64,000 nucleotides of DNA from Acinetobacter tibetensis (GCF_023824315.1 NZ_CP098732.1:372001-436000); one strand, 5' to 3'; shown: positions 18,990 through 27,597, counted from the first letter of the stretch. Notes: generated by a model not told the origin, from the letters alone. Numbers and translations are program-made.

Positions 18990-19119
18990 TTGTTAGACAG
19001 TTAATAATTTTATTAATTTAATTAAAATATATAAAACAATAATTTAATATTAATTCGTTAATGCTTTGTCTGACAAAAAATTAATTTATTGGCATAAAGT
19101 ATAAATTGTTAGACAATTT
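18990..19119. promoter_or_regulatory. three TTGTNNNACA-type dyads before the heptamer array
   Basis: TTGTTAGACAG (18990-19000), TTGTCTGACAA (19066-19076) and TTGTTAGACAA (19106-19116) lie in an AT-rich gap. The last extends to AAATTGT-TAG-ACAATTT (19103-19119), a 7+3+7 perfect dyad; the middle one extends to TTTGTCTGACAAA. Spacings are 76 and 40 bp. They look like repeated binding sites of one regulator controlling the unit downstream. No clean sigma70 promoter is visible between them. Confidence 0.5.
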
Positions 19120-19153
19120 TTGCAGATACATCTGTGTTTTCTTTGTACATTAA

Positions 19154-19300
19154 AAGCACCAAGCACCAAGCACCAAGCACCAAGCACCAAGCACCAAGCA
19201 CCAAGCACCAAGCACCAAGCACCAAGCACCAAGCACCAAGCACCAAGCACCAAGCACCAAGCACCAAGCACCAAGCACCAAGCACCAAGCACCAAGCACC
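19154..19300. repeat. tandem array of 21 copies of a 7-bp unit
   Basis: The unit AAGCACC is repeated exactly 21 times (147 bp) without any mismatch, followed by a partial copy AAGCA. The array starts about 35 bp after the third dyad and ends 23 bp before the start codon of a small membrane peptide. Because 7 is not a multiple of 3, each gain or loss of a unit shifts reading frames through it, and it changes promoter-to-gene spacing by less than a helical turn. The perfect identity implies recent or ongoing slippage. Confidence 0.97.
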
Positions 19301-19323
19301 AAGCAGCGAACGAGGAGATCAGT

Positions 19324-19425
19324 ATGATTTTTCCAACGTGGTTGTTTCTAATGGTAGCGATTGTTTTGGCAATTGTTATAGGACGTTTAGGAACTGTGCT
19401 GAAGGATCGATTTGCACAAACATAA
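19324..19425 (+). CDS. 33-residue single-pass membrane peptide
   Basis: MIFPTWLFLMVAIVLAIVIG followed by RLGTVLKDRFAQT. One hydrophobic helix covers about residues 4-20, and the tail is basic, predicting an N-out/C-in or cytoplasmic-tail topology by the positive-inside rule. GAGGAG at 19312-19317, six bases before the ATG, is an excellent ribosome binding site. A terminator follows 26 bp after the stop. The frame stays open upstream through the heptamer array to a TTG at 19120, giving a possible 101-residue form, but that start has no ribosome binding site. I recognise no family; function unknown. Confidence 0.75.
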   Translation: MIFPTWLFLMVAIVLAIVIGRLGTVLKDRFAQT

Positions 19426-19450
19426 AGCCCATTGGGCGTTCATTTAATAG

Positions 19451-19488
19451 GTAGCATGTGCTGAACCGTCGCAATGCTACTTTTTTTT
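19451..19488 (+). terminator. rho-independent terminator after the small peptide gene
   Basis: GTAGCAT (19451-19457) pairs with ATGCTAC (19474-19480), with inner TGC/GCA pairing after a one-base bulge, followed by eight Ts (19481-19488). Confidence 0.8.
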
Positions 19489-19646
19489 GCCCAAAATTTA
19501 ACAATCCTGCTGCTAGAGTCAATTTTTATCTTTATTTTTCATGGCAAAGTAATCCTTTGAATTAGAGTAAATACTCTTTTATTCGAAAATAGCTTCTGCT
19601 ATGTTTACTGCGAAGGACACAAACAAAAAATATAGAGGACAGGAAG

Positions 19647-20711
19647 ATGTCGCAAGTCCAGAAAATTGGCCAAGGTATGGCGATTTTAATGATTACAACA
19701 ACTGTACTTACAGGATGTTCGCATGTAGTGAAATCTGGCGCGAATGTCGCTTTAGGATTTAGCGAAAAGCATATTGTTCCGCCCATTTTAGCCATGGAAG
19801 ATGCGGATATGGTGTGTAATTCGGGGAATGCGTTAACGCCTGCAATTATGTCAACCCAAGATATGGGGGCAGACCCGACGCGTATAGCAATTTTACTTTA
19901 TTCTGCTGCGGGTACATGTGCTGAAAATAGAGCACTCGATGCTGAACTCCGTTATTTACGTGCGTCTAAAGCAGGACAGGTCACAGAAGCTCAAGATGCG
20001 CGTATTGAGCAAAAGCGTTGGTCGGCTGTAGCAGCACAGCGTCAATATGCCGGTTATCAACTTTTAGAGAAGCGTTGGCAAGCCAAGTATCAGCAAGAAC
20101 TGGGTGAGAGTTGCCCAAAAATGAAAAGTGATATTGATCAGACCGTGTATTTACTGGGCTTGATCAGTGGCGTACAAGCCATGACCAATGACATTAATGC
20201 AGGTGGTTCTGTCAATGTACCGAAAGATATTGCCGCAATTGTAGAGCGCGGTATGGTGTGTTTGAACAATGAAAAGTTCTGGGGGGCACCTGAGGCAACA
20301 CGTGCGGCAATTTGGACTTTGCTGCCAGGTGCTGGAGATGGTAAACCAGATCCATACCAAACCCTAAAACAATCCATGCAAATTGGTGAGCAAAAAGGTG
20401 TACGCTTATCTCATGCCTTATATGCGGTAGCAGCCCAAGCCAGTGGTGATGATGCCAAAATTCGTGATGCCTTAAAACAGTTTGCAGCGGCACGTTCAGA
20501 TGAAAAGCCTGTTAATCCCCAGTTCAAGTTGATTGACAGTATGGCGGCCAGTATGGTGCAAGGTATTTCAGACCGCTATTGGACGGAACACACAGGAAAA
20601 CGTACAGCCGATGATGGTATGCAGAAATTCTGGGATGAACAGGAAGATAGTTCGGGTCTGGATGATTTATTCAATGCCTCGGAAGGTACAGCAAGTACTG
20701 CAAAAGAATAG
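19647..20711 (+). CDS. lipoprotein resembling the TRAP-associated TatT component
   Basis: 354 residues. A lipoprotein signal peptide ends in the lipobox LTGC with Cys24. The rest is mainly helical with repeated Ala-rich segments (LYSAAGTCAENRALDAELRY, HALYAVAAQASGDDAKIRDALK), consistent with a TPR-like solenoid. The family resemblance to TatT, the periplasmic trimeric TPR lipoprotein linked to some TRAP transporters, rests mainly on this architecture and on the TRAP permease gene two positions downstream. It has four or more cysteines in the mature part. RBS AGGAAG directly precedes the ATG. Confidence 0.6.
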   Translation: MSQVQKIGQGMAILMITTTVLTGCSHVVKSGANVALGFSEKHIVPPILAMEDADMVCNSGNALTPAIMSTQDMGADPTRIAILLYSAAGTCAENRALDAELRYLRASKAGQVTEAQDARIEQKRWSAVAAQRQYAGYQLLEKRWQAKYQQELGESCPKMKSDIDQTVYLLGLISGVQAMTNDINAGGSVNVPKDIAAIVERGMVCLNNEKFWGAPEATRAAIWTLLPGAGDGKPDPYQTLKQSMQIGEQKGVRLSHALYAVAAQASGDDAKIRDALKQFAAARSDEKPVNPQFKLIDSMAASMVQGISDRYWTEHTGKRTADDGMQKFWDEQEDSSGLDDLFNASEGTASTAKE

Positions 20712-20769
20712 ACCGTGGTGTGAAATAGCATGAAGCAAAGGATTTGCTGAGAAATTGAGGGAGATGCTG

Positions 20770-21351
20770 ATGAATGTCCCATATTTTGTTCGAAAGGTGC
20801 TCTTTATTGCAGGAGTTGCCTCAATATCTGCTTGTTTACAGATTTTTGCAGACTATTTTATCTATTGGCGCCCAGATTTGTTGGAGCAATTCTGGCGTCT
20901 TTGGACGGCACATTGGGTGCATGTCGGATGGATACATTATCTGCTGAATATGTTTGCCTTTGCTTGTTTTCCTTTTATTTTTCCTCATGTTCGAATTTGG
21001 CAATTGGCTGCATTACTACTAGTGCTTCCAGTGTGTATTAGCTTAAGTTTCTATTACGCTTTTCCTGATATTGAAGCTTATGCAGGACTTTCAGGTGTAT
21101 TACATGGCGCTTATGTTGCGGTAGCACTTGTCCATTTAAGTTATGCACATGAACGTAAGTTTGCTGCGGGCGTGTTGGGGCTGATTGTGTTGAAGTTAAT
21201 TTGGGAAAATACAATAGGCAACACCAGCACCGCAGAATTGATAGGAAGTCCTGTTCTGATTGAAGCCCATTTGTTAGGCGCACTTTGGGGTATGCTATTA
21301 GCCGCCGTCTATTTCCCTTTTCATTTACAGTTACTTAAGCCAAAGAGTTGA
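20770..21351 (+). CDS. rhombosortase-like rhomboid intramembrane protease
   Basis: 193 residues from MNVPYFVRKVLFIAG; the ATG at 20770 is chosen because GAGGGAG (20757-20763) lies six bases before it. HWVHVGWIHYLLNMFAFACF matches the rhomboid HxxxxHxxxN-type segment, AYAGLSGVLHGAYVA holds the GxSG nucleophile serine, and EAHLLGALWG the catalytic histidine. The compact six-helix form is typical of rhombosortases, which process GlyGly-CTERM proteins destined for type II secretion. No GlyGly-CTERM protein is seen in this window, so its substrates lie elsewhere. Confidence 0.75.
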   Translation: MNVPYFVRKVLFIAGVASISACLQIFADYFIYWRPDLLEQFWRLWTAHWVHVGWIHYLLNMFAFACFPFIFPHVRIWQLAALLLVLPVCISLSFYYAFPDIEAYAGLSGVLHGAYVAVALVHLSYAHERKFAAGVLGLIVLKLIWENTIGNTSTAELIGSPVLIEAHLLGALWGMLLAAVYFPFHLQLLKPKS

Positions 21352-21513
21352 CATTTTAAGCAGAAAGAAAATAAAAACAGTCATTCTTTTCAATCTGAAA
21401 GTCATGCAGAGTGAAGTTGAAAAATAAAGATAGAGCAGAATATGGAGATGTTCTGTTCATAGAGGATCTCTACGTCATCATTGATGATGAGTAAAATAAA
21501 AATAGGAACGTAT

Positions 21514-23799
21514 ATGTATGATGCAGGACAGAAACGGTCTGGATTAGACCTGTTTAAATATATCTGGACAGAATGGATATCTGCCTTTGTGATTTTGGTG
21601 TTACTGGTTTTGACACTGATTATTGGCACAGGTGAAATGATTCATGGACAATTATTGCGCATGGGTGAAAGTCTATATGGTGACCCTGCCAAGAGCATGC
21701 AATATTCTTTTTTGAGAGCTGAGCCAAGTAAACCTGATTGTGACCGAAATCCGAATGTAGATGTGTTGGTTCAAACACAAATGAAAACCAACGCCGCTGA
21801 TGAATTTGCTGATATTTTTGGTACAGCATCTGAGTCGGATGTCAGGGCTTCGATTATTGCGGCACGAAATCTATGTGAAGAAAAATATCAGTTTTATGAT
21901 AAAGCAATGCAACATATGCAGGCGCATCCAACCTTAAGAACCTACCGTACCGTGGAAACAACTTTCTTTGGTGTGTTTAAATTTGGTAGTGAGAATCGCG
22001 CCATTTTATTGGTATTGATGGTGGTATTTGCGGCAATCAGTGCAACGCTAAAAACGCATCATATTGGCTTACGTAGCCCGACAACTAAAATTGATTTTCG
22101 GGTTTATAGTCTATTTATGTTGCTGGCAAATGGTTTTTTGGTGGCTTCTAGTTTAAGTCAGTATCACTCTGTCCAAAACTCTGGTGTTCCAATGACAGGT
22201 GAAATGTTCAGTATTTATTGGATGTGGATCATTTTATTTGGTGTGTTGACGGTCATCAGTTTATTCCAAGTCGTGAAACAGCCCCAGCCGACGCAAGAGG
22301 GTGGGCGTTTGAGCATGGCATTTCTGAGCGTCCCTTTATATGCCTACATGGCGGTCATCACAGGGGTTGCCTTTACCGTCTTCATGGATTACCCGATGGG
22401 GCAAGGGATTTACTTAGGACAACTGGTCGAGTTTTCCAGTATCTTCCTGAATCTTGCGCTCTTTATCTGGGCCGGGATGCTGTTAAAGCAAACTCGAATT
22501 GTAGATTTATTCCTGAATATTTTACGTCCATGGAATCTGGCACCTGAGACTTTAACTTGGCTCATTCTGATAGCAGCAGCATTACCAACGGCCTACACAG
22601 GGGCATCAGGAATTTTCGTGATTGCCGCAGGGGCAATCATTTATAAAGAAGTCTGGAATGCAGGTGGACGTCGCCAATTTGCTTTGGCCGCAACAGCCAT
22701 GTCAGGTTCTTTAGGGGTGGTATTAAGACCATGTTTATTGATTGTCGTAGTCGCATCACTCAATAAAGAAGTCACCACAGACTGGTTATATCAATACGGC
22801 AGTTATACCTTTTTACTCACATCGACGTTGTTTTTAGTGGTGTCTTTGTTCCTTGCAGAGCAGAAGTTTCGTATTGCACCCTTAAATATTGCTGCACCCA
22901 AGTCGGTGCGTGCGATTGCACCAGTCATGCCTTATATTTTAATTTTTGTACTGATCTGGCTGTTTTATAAATATGCGCTATCGACAGATTTGAATGAATT
23001 CACAGCCCCAGTCATGATGCCAATTATTCTATTGATTATGGTGTTATTCGATAAATTACACCATGAACCAGCCCCGATTCAAGCTGTAGGGCATTGGGAT
23101 GAAACACTGGATTTGAATTATACATCGTCTACGCAACCTGCAATGGCTGGCGCAGATTTACTCAATACAGCAGAATATCGAGAGGGGATTTATTCTGCAC
23201 ATGCAGCAGATGAGCTTGTTGTCAATCATACGGTTCAGCATTCAGAAAAATTAACCCCAATGCGTCAAGTGGGTTTCTGGAAAGCGATGCACATTTCGAC
23301 CAGTGAAACGGTTGGGCATATTGGGGCGTTGGTCATTCTCATGGCGTTGTCAGTCAGCATCGGGGGGTTCCTTGAACGGGTGGAAGTCATGAGCCTGTTT
23401 CCAACGGATATTGGTAATATTTATTTGGTCATTACCATGATTGTAGCTCTGATGATTGTTGTGGGTATGATCATGGATCCGTTTGGTGCTGTTATTTTGA
23501 TTTCTGCAACGGTCGCTCCCGTAGCCTATCAATATGGTATCCATCCTGTACATTTCTGGATGATTACCTTGATTGGTTTCGAGTTGGGTTATGTGACTCC
23601 GCCAGTGGCACTCAATCATTTACTGGCACGTCAGTCGATTGGTGATGCAGAAGTGGCTGAAGCCGATGCAGAAGTTCGACATGAATCATTCTATTATCGA
23701 TATGAACGTTGGATTTTACCGTTATTGGTATTATTCCCTGCCATGCTGATTATTGCTTATATCCCTTACTTGTTTAAATTGTTCGGTTGGTATCATTAA
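21514..23799 (+). CDS. TRAP-type transporter large permease (DctM-like, extended N-terminus)
   Basis: About 761 residues from MYDAGQKRSGLDLFKYIWTE; ATG 21514 has TAGGA six bases upstream, better than 21484. A first membrane helix is followed by a soluble insert of about 120 residues with cysteines, then four helices resembling a fused small subunit, then the DctM core (GASGIFVIAAGAIIYKEVW, FPTDIGNIYLVITMIVALMI, GYVTPPVALNHLLA). TRAP transporters import organic acids using a sodium gradient and normally need a DctP binding protein, which is missing here. The lipoprotein at 19647 may take part. Confidence 0.75.
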   Translation: MYDAGQKRSGLDLFKYIWTEWISAFVILVLLVLTLIIGTGEMIHGQLLRMGESLYGDPAKSMQYSFLRAEPSKPDCDRNPNVDVLVQTQMKTNAADEFADIFGTASESDVRASIIAARNLCEEKYQFYDKAMQHMQAHPTLRTYRTVETTFFGVFKFGSENRAILLVLMVVFAAISATLKTHHIGLRSPTTKIDFRVYSLFMLLANGFLVASSLSQYHSVQNSGVPMTGEMFSIYWMWIILFGVLTVISLFQVVKQPQPTQEGGRLSMAFLSVPLYAYMAVITGVAFTVFMDYPMGQGIYLGQLVEFSSIFLNLALFIWAGMLLKQTRIVDLFLNILRPWNLAPETLTWLILIAAALPTAYTGASGIFVIAAGAIIYKEVWNAGGRRQFALAATAMSGSLGVVLRPCLLIVVVASLNKEVTTDWLYQYGSYTFLLTSTLFLVVSLFLAEQKFRIAPLNIAAPKSVRAIAPVMPYILIFVLIWLFYKYALSTDLNEFTAPVMMPIILLIMVLFDKLHHEPAPIQAVGHWDETLDLNYTSSTQPAMAGADLLNTAEYREGIYSAHAADELVVNHTVQHSEKLTPMRQVGFWKAMHISTSETVGHIGALVILMALSVSIGGFLERVEVMSLFPTDIGNIYLVITMIVALMIVVGMIMDPFGAVILISATVAPVAYQYGIHPVHFWMITLIGFELGYVTPPVALNHLLARQSIGDAEVAEADAEVRHESFYYRYERWILPLLVLFPAMLIIAYIPYLFKLFGWYH

Positions 23800-23816
23800 G
23801 CGATTCAAATAACAGA

Positions 23817-23848
23817 ATAAAGCACCTTCGGGTGCTTTATGTTTTTTT
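23817..23848. terminator. bidirectional terminator, TTCG tetraloop
   Basis: ATAAAGCACC (23817-23826) pairs perfectly with GGTGCTTTAT (23831-23840) around TTCG, then GTTTTTTT. It ends the TRAP gene and overlaps the end of the convergent DMT transporter gene. Confidence 0.9.
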
Positions 23849-24733
23849 GCGTTGTTGAAATAGGGGACTACAAAACAGAATGCCAGCTAAGATTAAGCTG
23901 AAGCCAATTAAACTGTAATGATCAGGAACTTCCTGCCAGAAAATATAACCCCAAGCCCCTGCAAAAATAATGGCAATATAGTTCACGGGACCAATCTGAC
24001 CAGCGGGTGCCAATTGGTAGGCTTTAGACATAAAAATCTGACTGATGTTTGCTAATAGGCCTGCGGTTATTAAAAAACCAAGTTCGTACAGTGTATAAGG
24101 TCGCCATAACCAAAACATTGGCAGCATGGAAATGAGCGTGCCGATGAAGCAGAAGTAAAACACAATTCGTTCTGGTGGTTCGGTGCTGGTCAGCGCACGC
24201 ACGGTGACAAATGCCATTGCGGCTAAAAAGCTTGCGATTAAGCCAATTAGGGAAATTTGGTTAAATAGCCCTGAATCTGGCTTTGCTACAAACAAAACGC
24301 CACCTAGCCCAATTGCCGCTGCCAATAACATGGAGCGAGTAATTTTTTCTTTTAAAAATAGCCATGCAATCAGTGGAATAAAGATGGGGGAGGAATAGGT
24401 AAAGACCATCGCATTGGAGAGTTTTAAGTGGGCAATCGCATAGAAAAAGCCATACATGGCAATTAGACCAACGACCGCGCGCCAAGTGTGCATCCAAATT
24501 TTGGTGGTTTTAAAAAATCCCAATCCTTTATTGAACATGATCGGCAGAAAGACGAATAAGCCAATAAAATTTCGGAAAAAAACGATGGTGGGATTATCTA
24601 CGCTATGAGATGCGTAACGAATACAGACTCCCATCAGCGAAAATAAAAAAGCAGAGAGGGCAAGAAAACCAAGCGCTTTGACCAAATTGCGATTGGTTGG
24701 AGAGAGGTTCATGCGAAAATTCGGCATAATCAT
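23837..24733 (-). CDS. DMT-superfamily (EamA) transporter
   Basis: 298 residues with about ten hydrophobic helices in two EamA repeats. The first contains FSLMGVCIRYASHSVDNPTIVFFRN and ends in TYSSPIFIPLIAWLFLKEKI; the second ends in QIGPVNYIAIIFAGAWGYIFWQEVPD. Such carriers export or exchange small metabolites; the substrate cannot be read from sequence. The start could be 24733 or the Met eight residues in (24712); neither has a clear ribosome binding site. A second, unrelated-looking EamA gene lies at 34745. Confidence 0.85.
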   Translation of the reverse strand: MIMPNFRMNLSPTNRNLVKALGFLALSAFLFSLMGVCIRYASHSVDNPTIVFFRNFIGLFVFLPIMFNKGLGFFKTTKIWMHTWRAVVGLIAMYGFFYAIAHLKLSNAMVFTYSSPIFIPLIAWLFLKEKITRSMLLAAAIGLGGVLFVAKPDSGLFNQISLIGLIASFLAAMAFVTVRALTSTEPPERIVFYFCFIGTLISMLPMFWLWRPYTLYELGFLITAGLLANISQIFMSKAYQLAPAGQIGPVNYIAIIFAGAWGYIFWQEVPDHYSLIGFSLILAGILFCSPLFQQRKKT

Positions 24734-24770
24734 AAATTGATCTATTCTAGCCGAATTTGATCAGAATATT

Positions 24771-25214
24771 TTATTGAGCCTTGGCGAGTTGAGCTTCGAG
24801 TAATTTCACCTGTTCTTCTTTCAAAGCAATTAAGTCATCTGCATCAGCATGTTGTGCTTTCAGCGTTTTCTCTTGTTCATCTAGTTGTGTCTGAATGTCA
24901 TCCAGTTTGGCAATCTCTTCTTTGGCCAAGCTGGCATTTTTCGGCACATCTTGTTTTAAAATGGCTTCATCGACCAATTGAATCGGTGCTTCAGTAGTCG
25001 TATTTGCAACCGCCGTAGAAGCCGAATTGTCCACCACAGGAGCAGCCTCTTTCACCACGGGTTTTGCAGGTGTACGTACAATTTGCTGTTCGACCTCATG
25101 TTTGGGTTGAGGGCTCGACATCCATTGGTAAGCTAAAAAAATAGCCACCAATACCACCAGTCCAGCAATAATCCCCACTAAAAGTTTTGAATTTTGTCTT
25201 TGATCTAACGTCAT
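24771..25214 (-). CDS. single-pass membrane protein with coiled coil, unknown function
   Basis: 147 residues. A short basic N-terminus leads into one membrane helix (LLVGIIAGLVVLVAIFLAYQ, residues 11-30), a Pro/Ala/Val-rich linker, and a C-terminal coiled coil from about residue 100 (EEIAKLDDIQTQLDEQEKTL and following). An AAGG eight bases before the ATG supports the start. Type II topology with a periplasmic coiled coil is likely. I do not recognise a family. It may be co-transcribed with the zinc-ribbon gene just upstream. Confidence 0.7.
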   Translation of the reverse strand: MTLDQRQNSKLLVGIIAGLVVLVAIFLAYQWMSSPQPKHEVEQQIVRTPAKPVVKEAAPVVDNSASTAVANTTTEAPIQLVDEAILKQDVPKNASLAKEEIAKLDDIQTQLDEQEKTLKAQHADADDLIALKEEQVKLLEAQLAKAQ

Positions 25215-25230
25215 GACTTAAACCTTGTTG

Positions 25231-25437
25231 TTATTCAGGCTGACGAGGTTTGAATTGAATGACCCCAATTTCGTCTGGATGTTCAGGTTCAGCAGACTCG
25301 ACATGAGTCGGGCGCTTTTCTGTATATTCACACGTTATACATTCAATCCACTCGTCATCCACAGTGATGATTTTAACCACACGATCCAAAGCTCCGCATT
25401 TAGGACATTTTGCGCCTGCGATAAACTGTCTTTTCAT
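25231..25437 (-). CDS. YheV-like zinc-ribbon protein
   Basis: 68 residues from MKRQFIAGAKCPKCGALDRV. CPKC (residues 11-14) and CITC (34-37) form a zinc ribbon, and the C-terminal half is acidic and Pro-rich. RFIAGAKCPxC is the hallmark of the YheV family (DUF2387). A GTG five codons upstream (25452) is an alternative start, but the family begins near MKRQF. It lies directly downstream of the oligopeptidase A gene, with 38 bp between them, and is probably co-transcribed with it. Function unknown. Confidence 0.75.
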   Translation of the reverse strand: MKRQFIAGAKCPKCGALDRVVKIITVDDEWIECITCEYTEKRPTHVESAEPEHPDEIGVIQFKPRQPE

Positions 25438-25475
25438 GTCAGTTAATAACACCCTGTGAACAATAATGACGTAGT

Positions 25476-27545
25476 TTAAGCGGTTTTATCTGCGTTCGTC
25501 CAACCCTGATGACGTAATAATGCATCTATTTTGGGTTCGCGACCGCGGAAATTGATAAATGCATCAAGTGCCGTATCTTTTCCGCCAACTGCTAGAATAA
25601 ACTGTCGAAACTCTTTGCCAGTCTGGGTGTTGAAAATTCCTTCTTTTTCGAAACGATCAAAAGCATCACTGGCTAGAACTTCCGCCCATTTATAAGAATA
25701 ATAGCCCGCAGCATAACCTCCCGCGAAAATGTGACTAAAACTATGTTGGAAACGGTTATAGATAGCCGTAGGGGCAACGGCATAGTTTTGGCGAATCTGA
25801 TCCAAAGTCGCTTGAATGCCTGTTGCTTCTAGGGCAGGTGTAGTACGATGAATATTCAGATCAAATAAGGCAAACTCGATTTGACGTAAGGTTTGCATAC
25901 CAGACTGGAAGAAACGGGCATCGAGTAATGCTTTGAGTAAGGATTCAGGGAGAACTGCTTTACTTTCAATATGCTCGCTGAGCAAATCTAAACTTTCTTT
26001 GTCCCATGTCCAGAACTCCATAAACTGGCTCGGTAATTCTACCGCATCCCAAGCAACGCCATGTGTCCCTGCCACAGAAATATGATCAACTTCGGTCAGC
26101 ATGTGATGCAAGCCGTGCCCAAATTCGTGGAATAGCGTGGTGACTTCATCATGGGTGAGCAAAGCCGCTTGTCCTGCAACAGGTGGAGTAAAGTTACATA
26201 CCATGTAGCAGATTGGTTTTTGTAAACCTTGTGCGGTTTGCATGCGTGAACGGAAGCCACTCATCCATGCGCCACCGCGTTTGCCGCTCCGCGCATAGAG
26301 ATCGAAATAGAATCCACCGACCACTTTGCCTTGATCTTCCAGTTCAAAATATTGTGCATCTGGATGCCAAACTGGGGCTTCACGTTGCACAACTTGAATG
26401 CCATATAAGCGTTCAACAATGCTGAATAAGCCTTGTATGATTTTCGGTGCTGGGAAATATGGTTTTAAATCTTCCTGAGACAGATTGAATTGCTGAACTT
26501 TGAGTTTTTCTGAGTAAAACCTTGTATCCCAATGTTCTAGGATTTGAACCCCATCTTGTTGTGCAATCGCTTTCAGCTCGGCAATTTCCTGCTCAGCAGG
26601 TTGACGTGCATGTTCTGCCAGCTCGATTAAGAAGTTGGCGACGGTGTCAACATCAGGTGCCATTTTGCTTGCAAGGGACAATTCTGCATAGTTATTAAAA
26701 CCGAGCAACTGCGCCATTTCCTGACGTAGGCTCAAAATTTCTTCCATCACCGCCGTATTATCAAATTCAGCTTGTTCTGCCTGATCGGAAGCGCGAGTGG
26801 TATAAGCACGATATAATTCTTCGCGCACAGTACGATCTTCTGCATAGGTCATAATTGCCAAATAAGCAGGAATATCTAAAGTGGCAACTGCTTGTTCAAG
26901 TTCACGTTGTTGACCATATTGTTTTAATAATTCAATGCTGCTGGCAGGTAGACCTTTGAGTTGCTCTTCGCTTAAAGGCTTGAAATAAGCTTGAGAGGCA
27001 TCCAACACATGGTTGGAGAAGTCCGAAGACAACTGCGATAAACGTGCTGAGATTTCAGCATAACGCTTTTTCGCTTCACCTTCTAAGGCTACGCCCGAGA
27101 GTTTGAAATCACGTAATGCCAGTTTGATGGCACTTTGCTGTGCCGCAGGCAGTTGATTAAATTCTGTCGAATCTTGGATCTGTTGATAGGTCTGGTATAG
27201 CGCCGTATGTTGCCCGAGCGCTGTGTAATATTCACTCAGTGCAGGCAGTAAAGACTGATAGACATCACGGGTTTCAGTATTATTCATCACAGCGTTCAAA
27301 TGGGATAACACTCCCCAAGATTCGCTCATGCTATTTTCAAGTTCATCGACTTGGCTCAAGACGTGTAGTTGTGCTGCATGTTGTTCAGGTACGACAGTAA
27401 GTTCAGCTAAAAATTGCTGACCGTGTTGAATGGCTTGTTCGATTTGTTGTTTTAAGTCGCTAAGTTGAATTTGATCAAACTGAGGAACAGGTAGAGTTGC
27501 TTGATCTAAGTGCATGTGCATTCGCCATTTCATTTTAAACTTCAT
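25476..27545 (-). CDS. prlC: oligopeptidase A (M3 family metallopeptidase)
   Basis: Up to 689 residues. LFHEFGHGLHHML holds the HExxH zinc motif, with the third ligand in the following DAVELPSQFMEFW segment; FSHIFAGGYAAGYYSYKWAEV is the conserved M3 C-terminal part. This cytoplasmic enzyme degrades signal peptides and short oligopeptides after export and proteasome-like cleavage. Several Met codons crowd the N-terminus; MHLDQATLPVPQFDQI (27515) looks like the natural start and would give 679 residues. Pairing with the YheV-like gene supports the assignment. Confidence 0.92.
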   Translation of the reverse strand: MKFKMKWRMHMHLDQATLPVPQFDQIQLSDLKQQIEQAIQHGQQFLAELTVVPEQHAAQLHVLSQVDELENSMSESWGVLSHLNAVMNNTETRDVYQSLLPALSEYYTALGQHTALYQTYQQIQDSTEFNQLPAAQQSAIKLALRDFKLSGVALEGEAKKRYAEISARLSQLSSDFSNHVLDASQAYFKPLSEEQLKGLPASSIELLKQYGQQRELEQAVATLDIPAYLAIMTYAEDRTVREELYRAYTTRASDQAEQAEFDNTAVMEEILSLRQEMAQLLGFNNYAELSLASKMAPDVDTVANFLIELAEHARQPAEQEIAELKAIAQQDGVQILEHWDTRFYSEKLKVQQFNLSQEDLKPYFPAPKIIQGLFSIVERLYGIQVVQREAPVWHPDAQYFELEDQGKVVGGFYFDLYARSGKRGGAWMSGFRSRMQTAQGLQKPICYMVCNFTPPVAGQAALLTHDEVTTLFHEFGHGLHHMLTEVDHISVAGTHGVAWDAVELPSQFMEFWTWDKESLDLLSEHIESKAVLPESLLKALLDARFFQSGMQTLRQIEFALFDLNIHRTTPALEATGIQATLDQIRQNYAVAPTAIYNRFQHSFSHIFAGGYAAGYYSYKWAEVLASDAFDRFEKEGIFNTQTGKEFRQFILAVGGKDTALDAFINFRGREPKIDALLRHQGWTNADKTA

Positions 27546-27597
27546 CTAGATGTAGGGGCTCTTGCGCGGGAAATCAAGTTTTAATTGATTGAGTTTG

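Noticed and set aside
19154..19300. CRISPR-like array
   Set aside because: The unit is 7 bp with no spacers, and no cas gene is nearby.
19086..19454. Long open frames on both strands through the heptamer array, with repeated LVLGAWC or STKHQAP peptides
   Set aside because: Period-7 repeats without stops give open frames by construction. None has a ribosome binding site or a good start; only the 33-residue frame after the array is supported.
19564..19577. AGAGTA/TACTCT hairpin with TTTT as terminator upstream of the lipoprotein gene
   Set aside because: The stem is six AT-rich base pairs with a two-base loop, too weak, and a real terminator lies 80 bp before it.
25225..25446. Plus-strand 73-residue frame opposite the zinc-ribbon gene
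   Set aside because: It is the antisense of a gene with conserved CPKC/CITC motifs and has no features of its own.
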